A DNA stretch of 64,000 nt from Reticulitermes speratus. Lineage: Eukaryota > Arthropoda > Insecta > Blattodea > Rhinotermitidae. This document shows, piece by piece, positions 20,330-32,100 of this stretch. The translations under genes and the position numbers were made by a program. Location of the stretch: positions 40,220,351 through 40,284,350 of the forward strand of contig JAJKFL010000004.1 in assembly GCA_021186555.1 (NCBI GenBank), read 5' to 3'. The notes under the pieces are model-generated. The model saw only the letters and a program-made list of their open reading frames with translations, did not search any database and was not told the origin of the DNA. Numbering within the stretch: position 1 is the stretch's first letter; each line of letters starts with the position of its first letter.

Positions 20330-22094
20330 TTAAAATTATGTTACTCATGTTTTAGTTTCATATTTCTGCTGCTTATTGTTGTACCTTAGCGACTGTTACA
20401 GAATGTGAAGTTATGTTGGCATCACTGTCAGGTAGAGAGTGTGGAATGAAAAGTACATTTAAAACTGTCTTTTGCTATGAAATGACGTTGCCCAGTACAG
20501 CCATTAAAGTAAGATGTGAGAGAATGACATAAAAGTCAAAGTATTGAACGACACATTGTAAAACTTGTAAATTGTAGTCTGTATCTGATTTTCTGTTACA
20601 AGCCTAAGATGAGTCTGAATATTCTGTATATTAGTCATAGATATAACAAAAAATCTTTAATTATCGTAGGTACATATCGTTTGAGTCTGTAGTAGCGTAT
20701 CCATGACATTGATTACTATAATATAATTTTTCCCCTTCAACACAAATGTGTTTGACAGAATTTGTATTATGTTTTATGAGCCAAAGGATTTGCTTTGTAA
20801 AGTAAGTATGAAGATACAATAACACTCCTGAGTTATGTTTGAAAGTACATCTTGGAAACTGTTTCTTGCTGTGTGCATTGCATAGGTATAAATGAAATGC
20901 AGATTATTGTTAAACTGCAGAAATATAAGAATCTTAAATCCCTGTCCCATTCTCTGTGAGAGAGCTCCTGACATAATTTTATGATACAGATCCGCTTTCA
21001 GGTGTCTTTCTGCCGCCATCAGGTTTACATATTTATGCCACATTATGAGCATTACATCTTCGCTGTTTAGTGTCTTTCCCAGCTCTGATGTTAATGTGTA
21101 GCAAGCATGTCAAACAGGCAGCCCGTGGGTTGTATATAGCCCATTCGAGTTCTTTTTCCAACCCACATAACTTTTCAGAACATGCTGTGAATATGGACCA
21201 AAGATTTCCGTTGATGTTGGAAACATTCGATCGGATAGATCATAAAGTCAGGTAACAAAGTGTTGAGTGGAAAGGCCTTCGCAGTTTATGTACGTTTATG
21301 TTGCTAACGTCTTGTTTCATTTCCAAAAACTATTAAATTCAATATCTGCGGTGTTGGCTAGAATGTACTTGTATGAACAATAGCTACTTGCTCACAAAAT
21401 TAAAGAAAGCTCCAAAATATGGAAGATTTGTCATTAGTAATGAAAGTGGCATCCACACAAATTTTAAACCTGATGTTAATAAGCAACATACAAATGAAAG
21501 GTGCCAGGTATCTGGTAAATCTTCTGATTAGAGGTGAGATACTGCAGTAGCACCCAAATAGATACATTTAGATTTTTTTTACTCAGATTTGGATGCAACA
21601 GTTGCCTTTACCCCTTTTTTATGTAAGTATTACAAGCATAATATTTTCATGTCCATTCCAAATTGTAATTTCATCAGGGCTATCTCAGGAGGCTTTAAAC
21701 AACCTCCCTTCATTATTTTTAAGTATCTTAATTAGTGTTACATCTTTCTATTCACTTCATGAGGGTAATGATCAAAAGCATCCTTCGATTTTAGGGGATT
21801 TGGAACTTAAACCTATTTAGCTCCTGTACTGAATGGCCGTGCATTCTATTACAAGTTTTGAATTTTTTTAGTGTAATGAAAGTGAGCAAACCACACACAC
21901 ATCAATGATTTCTGGGAAGCATAATGGCTGAAATAGCGATGTAGACACGTGTGGCAGACAGAAGAACTACATGTGAGGGCTATCATAGAGTAGGCCACGT
22001 GAGATGGTGGTCATGGATCGGAACAGACCAGAATAAATTTTATTAATATTTTTTAAGGGTGTGGATCTTGGTCATTAACTTTGAGGGGAGAACA

Positions 22095-22455
22095 TAGGCA
22101 GAGGGTGTTTGAGAACAGGTGCTGAGGAAGTTGCTTGGTCTAAGAGGAAGGAAGTAATGGAAGGAGAAAATTGCATAATAAGGAAGTGTGTGGTCATACT
22201 CCTAAACTAATATTAGGATGCAAGGATGGAATGGGTGGTACATGTAGCATACAGGGTTTTGGTGGGGAAACCAGAAGGAAAGAGAGTACTTGGAAAACCA
22301 GCACATATATTGTCAGATAATATGAAACAGGATTCTAAGAAAATGGGAATGAGAGCGCGTGGACTAGATTAATCAGACTACCACGGAATAGTTAATCCTT
22401 TATTTTACAATGATCTACAAACATACAGTACCAGGCCTATAGGCAGATCGTGAAC
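22095..22455 (+). mobile_element. LINE 3' fragment
   Basis: Decayed copy of the tail better preserved at 35.8 kb: GTGTTTGAGAACAG, TTTTGGTGGGGAAACC and GGAAAACCAGCACAT appear in the same order. No intact frame. Confidence 0.55.
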
Positions 22456-22979
22456 CCAGTGGGTGCAGCGGCTTCCAGTGCGGTTAAAAAGTACCTTTGT
22501 CAGGACCACAAAATGAACACTTTAATTACATAATGCGCTGTACGACATGCAGAAAAAGTGTTGCGTATACATACAATTTAGACAATGAGTTGTTTCCAAC
22601 CACAGCAGTTCAACAGAGGCTACACGTGAATGCGCTAGGGTGTCACACGTTTTTTAGCGGGCTGATCAGCATGTTTATCTTTGACATTTTGCAAATTCAT
22701 AGTGGATACAATGGACCCATTTCAACGCCACTGGCAACGGGCATGTATACTATACACCACAATGTGATTCAGTTTCAGGAGGAACTATCGAGACTGTACG
22801 ATGTTTATTGGAAAAATGTAAACTACGTTAAGTGTTACAGTGTGACACACCGACGACGCTAACCAGATATACTCCGCATGCTTCGCTCAATAATGTCAGG
22901 GTATGTGAATTCTGCGCCATACAAGGAGAAGTCTCTATTAGTCTGTAACTGTTATCTCTGGGCATGTACATGAGTTTCC

Positions 22980-23111
22980 ATGGTGCATTTCGAATACAAT
23001 GCAAACTGTGCGTGTTATCATCCGTGCCATCGTTTTATCTGTGAACACCACGAGGTATTAATAGCGATTGGCGAGCAAGCGCTGAGTCTTGTCTTGGTGT
23101 TCGTTGCGATG
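22980..23111 (+). promoter_or_regulatory. RpL3: RpL3 promoter/5' UTR region and initiator exon end
   Basis: The only ATG directly followed by a good donor (ATG|GTGAGT, 23109-23117) upstream of coding exon 2. A pyrimidine-rich CTTGTCTTGG just before it could be a TOP-like start. The same arrangement (first exon ending right after the start codon) is known for RPL3 in mammals. A diverged copy of this region recurs at about 36.5-37.2 kb. Confidence 0.6.
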
Positions 23112-26100
23112 GTGAGTGTTGGACAATGTTGTATCCATCCGAATCCGTTATTTTCTCCCATTTATTGGGATGATTATCTGTATTGTATTATTATATTGCA
23201 ATGTTTAATACTATTACGATGTTTTATAACGGAAAAGTATTTAGTACGGTAAATGGCGAGATTTTTTCCTGTGGTAGTGTTAGCGGTTTGTATCAGCACG
23301 TTTCTTGTTTCGCTTGATAGGTGTACGTTAATGTGTAGTTAAGTATAGATACTGATAGTTATTGTGTGTAACACAATGCGGAATCTGTATATTAAAGCTG
23401 CGGTAAATTGTGATTTTGTACCAAAATTTGTGATTGTTCGTGAAAACATCCTGCACACCAGCAGGTATTTGTGTGTAACTGTTTACAATGCAATTTTAAG
23501 TACAGCAGGTAACTGTTTACAATGCAGTTTTTAAGTACAGTCGTAATTACTCTTTCATAATTCGTTGGTGGAGAAGTATGAGTCCGGAAGGAGATAGAGA
23601 TGTTATATTTATCAACGTGTGTTGCCACGTGGTGCTGATTAAGAGGGTTAGGCGTGGGGCAGTGGTTGGTACCATGGGGGTTGTTTAGAGAGACTGTTGG
23701 CATCGCGTAGATACTTTAAATTAAATTACACGAGGTGGTTGTAATTTTCAGTCTCACCGAAAATTCAGCGCCCCTCGTCATGGATCAATGGGTTTCTATC
23801 CCAAGAAGCGGTCCCGAAGGCATCGCGGTAAAGTGAAGGCTTTTCCCAAAGATGACCCATCGAAACCTGTTCATTTAACTGCATTTATTGGTTATAAAGC
23901 TGGAATGACCCATGTGGTTCGTGAAGCAGACAGACCGGGTTCAAGTAAGTAGAGGTGGATTTGTAATAGTTGATTTTATCATTCATGTGCATGAAACCTC
24001 TATCCACTCACCTGCCTCGTGCAAATTGGCCCTCATGGGAAAGTACAGTGATTTTGCTTACTGGGCTTGAATGGGAGCAGCACTTCACAGTATCATTCTG
24101 TAACCATGCTGTGTTAAAACTAGTATGAAGACCCATGTCTCATATATTGGAAAATGACTGATTTCTTCTATTTTTGGAGTTATAATACTGACGTCTAAGA
24201 CTGCACATAGAATGTTTAAAGCATTTTGCAATGTACATTTTGTATGTTATGACTTATTCCACATCCTCTTGTCTTGTGACAAATTTATGGATCCATGGAA
24301 TGTATGTATGTATGTAGAGAGGGGTCCAAGACCAATAAAGGGACTGGTGCTGGTGTTAATAGTGGGCTCATGAAAGGGGCATAGTTCAGCCTTGGGCTCC
24401 ACACAACTGTATTCCAGGCTGAATTATATGCCATTAAGGCATGAATAATCGAGAATGTTGAAAAGGGCTACACAGGTAGGAATATCTATAGTCTTCCTGA
24501 CAGTCAGGCAGCCATCAAAGCTATTGACAATGTGCTGATAAATTCTAAATTAGTTTGGGACTGTCATTAGTCTGTGGTGAAAGTGGCAAGACATAACAAT
24601 ATCCAATTAGTATGAATGCCAGGACACATGGGAATTTATGCAAATGACATAGCTGATCAGTTAGCCAGACAAGGCTCCTCACATCCAGTCATAGGACATA
24701 AGCCTGTACTTTGTATATCTGTAAAGGTTACCGGGGGAGTGATCGCGGACTGGATGAGCAGGAAACATGAGCATTGGCAGTCTGTTCATGGACAAAGGCA
24801 GGCTAAGGGCTTTCTTAAAAGACCTTCTGCTACAAGAGCTGGGGTATTACTCAAACAGCAGCCCTAATGTAAGAACGTTGACACACGTGCTCACCTGACC
24901 CACTTAACACACCATATGTCAGTGAAAGTGAGAAAGTTTCCCTTGATGTGAAAAGCATGCAAAATGATTGTGCGTTACAGCGAAAATCGTTTGAGGAAAC
25001 ATGTAAAGTGATAGCTGTGTGTATTAGAATGCATCAATGCATATGCTGCAGAGAGTGACCATGCATCTGTGGTGTGTGTAATAGGTCATTGAGTTGTGAT
25101 GATATTCTCAATGACTTATTACAAACATCACAGTTGTGTGCGTATGTGTACATCTTACAAAGGTAAAGAATTTGTTGCTATAGTTAATGTGTTTCCTGTG
25201 GCTACCACATTTACCCCATTTTGGTAATGCTGCTTTTGTTATGACCTTTGAAATTAGTGTGTGTCTGCCACATTAACTGTACCAGTCATAGAAATTAAAA
25301 GATATGGCTTTCTGTCGATTTCCAGTGGCGTAACATTTATCTAAAATTCTGTCAACTCTTCAAACTGTTTGCATTGCTCACAGCTCACAACTGTTGTGAA
25401 GGGAGTGCAGCTGTACAGTCAGCATCAGCTGTGTAGTTGCATAGCAGTTTGTGAGATAAAGTACAAAGGAATTACATTCTCCAGACTCTTCTCTTAGTGC
25501 ATGTAGCTGTATTGTGGCAAGCATCTTTTTGTATTGCTGAGTGGGTAGCAGCAGCATCAGCTCTGCAGTGACTGATCTGGTGGTAGAAAATACTGAACAC
25601 TAAATATTGGCTAGGAAACCTTTGTAATTAATAATTGCTTCTAATTTTATTTGATTTGTGGATTATATGTACCTTGTGGATGTGTTTCTTATTAACCAGA
25701 CCTCATGTACGCGGTAGTTTATTTATTTTTGGTGTACGTTTATGTACCTGGACGGAACCTTGATAATGTGTCACGCTTTGGTGCTGTGAAGCTGTGGTTG
25801 GATTTTGAAATTCAGTGTAAATACATAAGATTGCTCTCAAGAATGCTGTGTAACGGTGGGGGGGGGGTACCTTTTGACAGTCTGGAGTCATTCTAACAAG
25901 TCTTTTTAAAAATTGCCTTCAATTCACAGATTGTTCATAAGGAAAGGACCACCTAGAAGATATTGAAATGGAGTTTAATTGTAATGGTGTGCTATGGACT
26001 TAATTTCCCTAAGTTCAGGTACATGAGGCAGGCTGTTGTGGAGATCGTACTAAACCTTAGGGTTGTGGATAATTTCTTGACTAGCTGATGAACTGTTAAC

Positions 26101-29100
26101 TTATCAAAGGCAAATGCTTCATGGAGTTATTCAGACAGATCTTGTTTGCTCTGTCTGACTTGACACACTGATGAATCTCTCTGTAATGATGTTTACTGTC
26201 GTCATGCAGATAGTATCAGAATTTACAGAACTGTTAAGTGCGTCGTGCTGAAGATTGCAAGCAGCCTGTAATTTGCATTTTAGAGGTGAACAAAAAGGAG
26301 ATAGTGGAGGCTGTGACAATCCTGGAGGCTCCGCCAATGGTAGTGGTTGGAGTTGTCGGGTACATCGAGACTCCTCATGGGATGCGCGCTCTGAAGACCG
26401 TGTGGGCTGAGCATTTGTCTGAGAACTGCCGACGCAGATTCTATAAGAACTGGTAAGATATTGAGCTTTGAATTTATCTTGGATATTGGCGTGCCATGTT
26501 CTAGTTTGCATTGGATCTGTTGGCACTGTGATGTAATACCGTGGCAACTTCTTGTATGACACTCTTCTGCTATTTTACACTTACAATACGGGGTATGTAC
26601 AAAAGGTTCGGTTGGAAACCGAAGCCACACATGCAGCAAGATGGATAACCGTACATTTCCTTATAATATGTTGGATTAGGTGTTGGGGAGATGACCTCCA
26701 ACTTTGAGACATGCTTGATACCTGGTGGACTGATTATTAAATAATCTTCGAAGTTCTTGCGTACAAATTGCCGATAATGCATGGCACGTTTCGAGGTAGC
26801 TGCGCGGGTCATATCGCCAGTTATACGGCAGCATGTATTGTGTGTTGTGTCAGCTTACACTTCAGTTTAATCTGCTCTCTGTAAGGCGTGTGAAGCACAA
26901 TGTAATGTAAATTTATTTCGTTGGTTAATATGCAGTACAGTTTTTAATACAGAGGATTCTCATTGATGTAAGGATGAAATTGTGTAAAATGTGTAGACGT
27001 GCATTTCTGAGAGTTTGTCATTGCTTACACGTACTGTAACGTGGAGTAATTTATATAAAGAAGTGCGAGGCCGTTAAACTAGCTGTGTGGGTTCAGTTTT
27101 CAGTAGAACTTCCTGTGTGGTGTAACTAACCAAGGAAATGGGGAAGATTGAGAACTAATGGGTTTTTGGGCTTTGTCCATCGTCCGGGAATCTAAAATAA
27201 CTAGATAAAACGACATTTCGGAAACTGGATCTGCTTCCATCCTCAGGTGAAGGGGCAGGAGACGCCTACTGTGTTGGGTCCCTTAGATAGAGCTAACCTC
27301 AATCACTATCTAAGGGACCCACACAGTAGGTGTCTCCTTCCCCTTCACCTGAGGATGGAAGCAGATTCAGCTATGTCGTGCTATCAAGTTACTTTAGATT
27401 TCGGGACGATGGACGAAGTCCAAAAACCCATTAGTTCTCAAAGTTACATACCATCGGTCAGAACCTTATAGAATTTAAATGGAGAAGAGTTCATATATTT
27501 GTAATGAGTGTTAGGTGTAGAATCTGCGTTCTGTACCTGTAATCAGAAATTCTAATGGGTAAAATGTTTAAATACTAAAGTTTATAAACACTTGTGATAA
27601 CCAGCTGTAACTGTTGCCATTGGTTGTACCACATTGGAAATGTCAGGGCACACTGGTGTACTGTGTACATGAATTTGGGCTAGAGGTTCATTGTCCTTTT
27701 TGATGCAGGATTTTGCAGCATTCTGTTATGCAGCTTGTGATTTTGATTTATGAAAATACTGATCCACTGCCAGTGATGATTCATATATATATATGGTTAG
27801 TTTCTGATTCATGCTGAAGAAACTATTCTAGGGCGGTCTGAGGCAGTGATTGTTCTGTTGTCTTATGCCAGTCCCCTAAATTTTTGGTGATAATCTTGTA
27901 AATGTGACTTTTGTGTAAGGGACTGTCAGTATTCAGTTGGGAAAAAAGTACATTCTCTTGATTTCTTAAAATGATGTGTGCCCTGTGTTAAATTACTTGT
28001 TTGGTCTGTCTGTCACTAACACTAGGGTAGGAAGACAGTAATAGACTATAAACAACCTGTACTGATTGAATGTACGTCAGCTCTCCGCTCACCAGATGAG
28101 AGTCATTGGTCCATGCCGATAACTGTACTGTTTTCAGTGGATCTGAGGTGCCTCATCTCCGCTCGCTGAAGAGATGGCCCTCTTTTGTTCCGATATCCAC
28201 CTCCCTCTTCCTGCCTGCTTCCAAATGTTCTTGACTTACAGGTACAAGTCCAAAAAGAAGGCTTTCACAAAGACATCTAAGAAATGGCAGGATGAACTGG
28301 GCCGTAAATCAATCGAGAAGAACTTCAGGAAGCTAGTGAAGTACTGCAAGGTCATCCGAGTTATTGCCCACACCCAGGTAATTAAGCATGGTATTGTTCC
28401 CTGCATGGTTGGTTAAATTAACCTTTAGAGTCCGTGCGTGCCATATAGTTGCCAGGGCCCTTTAAACCGTCAGTCATCCTTTCCTGCCCATGACCGCGGG
28501 GGATAGCTCCCACAGCTTTAAATACATGTAGGTAACGTGTATACCTCCACATTCCGCGTTAGATGAAATGTTTGGTTTGTTTCACGCTCCGACTACTTTA
28601 CCCCAGGAAGGAACTCAGGCTGTAACATTGAAGAGGCTTTATCGATCAGCTCTGGAAGCATTAGGAAGTTACGTAACTTGTTTTGCACTGCAGTGGATTT
28701 CGTGTGGTTTCAGTCGACTGAAAACAACCGCATGGTGAAAGCGCGATTCACTTGTACGAGAGTTTTATATCATATGGCTGAGCTAGACATAGGCGTAGTG
28801 ATTCACACAAGTTTCCTACTGTGTAGTTAGCGTTAGTGAGAAACAAAACCAAACAGACTCCAGAAATGAAAACAAACTGGACCAGTCATAAAGAGCTGTT
28901 TGTAGTATGGTATCGCAGGCAGTGTTATATTTCGTCGAGAAGAAATATTACGTCAACCTTCCTGACAGAAGAATTTTGTGTTCAAAAATGTACTATAACT
29001 CTACTGTCATTATTCTAATAAAAACGACAAACAATGCCTTTTATATTATTTTTAAGCGCTATTTGTCTGAAAATTAAAACGTTCAATTATTTCTTGAATG

Positions 29101-32100
29101 CGAGAATTTCTCTTTGTCTTCTGATATTTCATTTTAGGTTCAAAAATAGGTTTAGTATGTATGTGATGTTGGAGACTGTTTCAGGATATACTTCTGTTTT
29201 GCTATAAGCGGTGTGGAACGCTCCTGCAATCAGTGACGCCATAAAACCTTCCAATGTTTAGACTGCTAGCAGAGGCTAGTGTTACGTTTGTGCATGCTTC
29301 AGATAAATAAACTGTGTTCATTGAGTAGGAGAGACGAGATATCAGTAAGGATACAAGCTGACATTTTATAAAGCGCTTGCTAAACGCCTGTTTCATAACA
29401 GATGTTTTGTAGAGCCCCAAATATGACGACATAAACTGCAAATTCATACGAATACGGAACATTATTGTGTGTATTTAGGCAGTAAGGATACAAGCTGACT
29501 TTATAAAGCGCTCTGCTAAAATCCTGTTTCATATTAGATGTCGCTAACAGCCCCAAATAAGACGACATAAACTGCAAATTCATACGAATGCGGCATTTTA
29601 TTGTGTGTATTTAGGCAGAAAGGATACAAACTGACTTTATAAAGCTCTCTGCTAAAAGCCTGTTTCATTTTGTACGAAATGGAAGTAATTCCACCATTTT
29701 ATCTCTTAAAGAAAAAATAATATTAAAGTTTTTCTAACGAATGCGCAAAAGTTTAAACAGCCAACGCGGGGACCGCAGAACCGATCACACAGGTATTGTG
29801 CCGTAAAGTAGGCCACTTATCTCGATTTAAAGGGCAAAGCTGAGAAATAAGTCCGGACGCTAAAGGTTAAGTATGTGATACTGGCTCTGATTGGAGTGAA
29901 TGCTGGGAAGATGTCAGATAGTCAATCCTTGCTATTCGCGGTGTTTGGGTTCCTAGGAAACCCCGTCAATACCGAACTTTTGCACTTGCACTAGGCTTGG
30001 ATGCCATTATTAATTACAACAATACTAAAAAATGAGCCACGAGGACAAGGAAGCAGCCTCTCCTTGCTGGAGCCCATCTGCGACGCTGCATGGTCACCGT
30101 CTCCGAATGTTTCGCCTGCAGCACATGGCCTTGAATAGCTGCGAGGTGCTCGTGAATGGCAAAAAATGTGTTACACATTATTTCCTGCGGATAGCGAGGA
30201 TTGACTGTAGTTGGTAGACACATACAAGCATATTGGAGGAATATGCTGCATATATCCTGTTGGTAGAATGTGTGGGATGATAAGGTAAAGGCAGAAGGTG
30301 CCTCCGACGCATTGGTATGTGTCTGTATATGTCCATGTTATAGTTATAGTGTGGTGTGCGTAAGTTTGTATAATGTGTGTGGCAAAAACGGGGTATCATC
30401 GAGGTGACGCTTGTGTTAGTCAAGTTAACAGGACAGTCATATTCACAGGACCTGCATGTATTTTGCGTACAGAAACCGATACATGGTCTTGAAGCTCCTG
30501 GTCCGCCAGTGAGCCGATAGTCCATAGCAACCCAGGAGCTGCCTGTAATGCAGTATGGTCCTTGTTGCAGTATCGGAGAGCAACTCTGCCCCCTGCATCA
30601 GTGGGTGTGAGTGGAGGAACGGCATATTCCATGACCTTTCTGTAGTCCATTGGGCAATGACCAGGGAGAAAAACCATGCCTGTTACATTAACAACATGGG
30701 GATCAAATTTTTGTTCATAATAAAATGGCGTGATGTCAAAATTTAACATGCTGCTTTTTAATCTTACAAATTTGAGGTAACCTGGTTGATTGAAAATGGA
30801 TTTTATTTAGTAATAGATGGACATTGAATCATTAAATAATTATATGCTGTAAATAGACATTAAGTCTCAGGTGGACTGGCCAGGGATCAAACTTAGACCT
30901 CTGGTGGCAGGCCAGTGATTGATAACCTGAGCTATGGCTGTGGCCAAATATCCATTGGCTATCAAAGAGCCGGTATTTGCTTGCAGTCTAGACAAAAACA
31001 ACTGGCGGAGAGAATATGCACTACATTCAAAAACCAATTTTGGTTTTATTAGATGAACCTGTTGAAGAAACGTCAGAAGAAGGCACACATCATGGAGATT
31101 CAGCTTAATGGTGGTACCATTGAACAGAAAGTTCAGTGGGCTTGCGAGCATCTTGAGAAGCCAGTCCCCGTTTCCCAGGTGTTTGCTCCCGATGAAATGA
31201 TTGATGTCATTGGTGTCACAAAAGGAAAAGGATACAAAGGTTTGTGTACTTGTGCTGTATGTCCCAGAAACTTGTTTGGAAAGTTGCAATGTGTGCATGG
31301 CATGTAGAGAGGATGTGTGATGATGTAACTTGCAGTTCCGATGAACTGGTGTGGATATCCTTGTTGCCTTCCTACTGACATCTCCCACAGTTTGCCATGG
31401 TGTGCTGTTAATGAGGTTTTAGATGCTTGTGTTTGTGCGCAGATAACTCCTTGTTTGGTTGCACTAATTGTTAAATTATTTGACGCAAATGTATATTCAA
31501 GAGGAGTATGTCATGCTGCTTTGTCAGTATGGTTGAGATTTACTTTTCAAACAATTTTTGATGCCCTGTGATGCTGGTACAGTGCAGTCTGCATAAAACC
31601 ATCGCAAAGATCAGAATTCACATTCGCTGCAAAACACGTGTTTGGTTCCAAGAACTTACGGAGTGAAATAAACTTACAGAGAATGTCACTGATCCTAACG
31701 CACCCTCATTTTGGATATTTACTACTAAGTGAAGTTTGTTAATCTAATTCCAAAACTGGACTGGTTTTTAAGGTGTTTGGGTATTGAAACCAATTTCAGG
31801 TGTGACGTCTCGCTGGCACACAAAGAAATTGCCACGCAAGACACACAAGGGTTTGAGGAAGGTGGCTTGCATTGGTGCTTGGCATCCAAGTAGGGTATCA
31901 TTCACTGTTGCCAGAGCTGGCCAGAAGGGTTACCACCATCGCACAGAGATGAACAAGAAGATATATCGTATTGGGCAGGGCATCCATACAAAGGAAGGCA
32001 AGGTAAGTGCTTGTTGTATTCTTGTACAAGAGGCACTCTTGATAAGTGGTGCCGTAGTTGCTGATGAGTTAGATTGGCCAGAAGGAAGATCATTGGTCAT

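Noticed and set aside
22497..23252. Two open frames upstream of RpL3 as possible genes
   Set aside because: No family resemblance; they overlap the RpL3 promoter and first intron.
31902..32093. Minus-strand open frame opposite RpL3 exon 6
   Set aside because: Shadow of the highly conserved sense exon.
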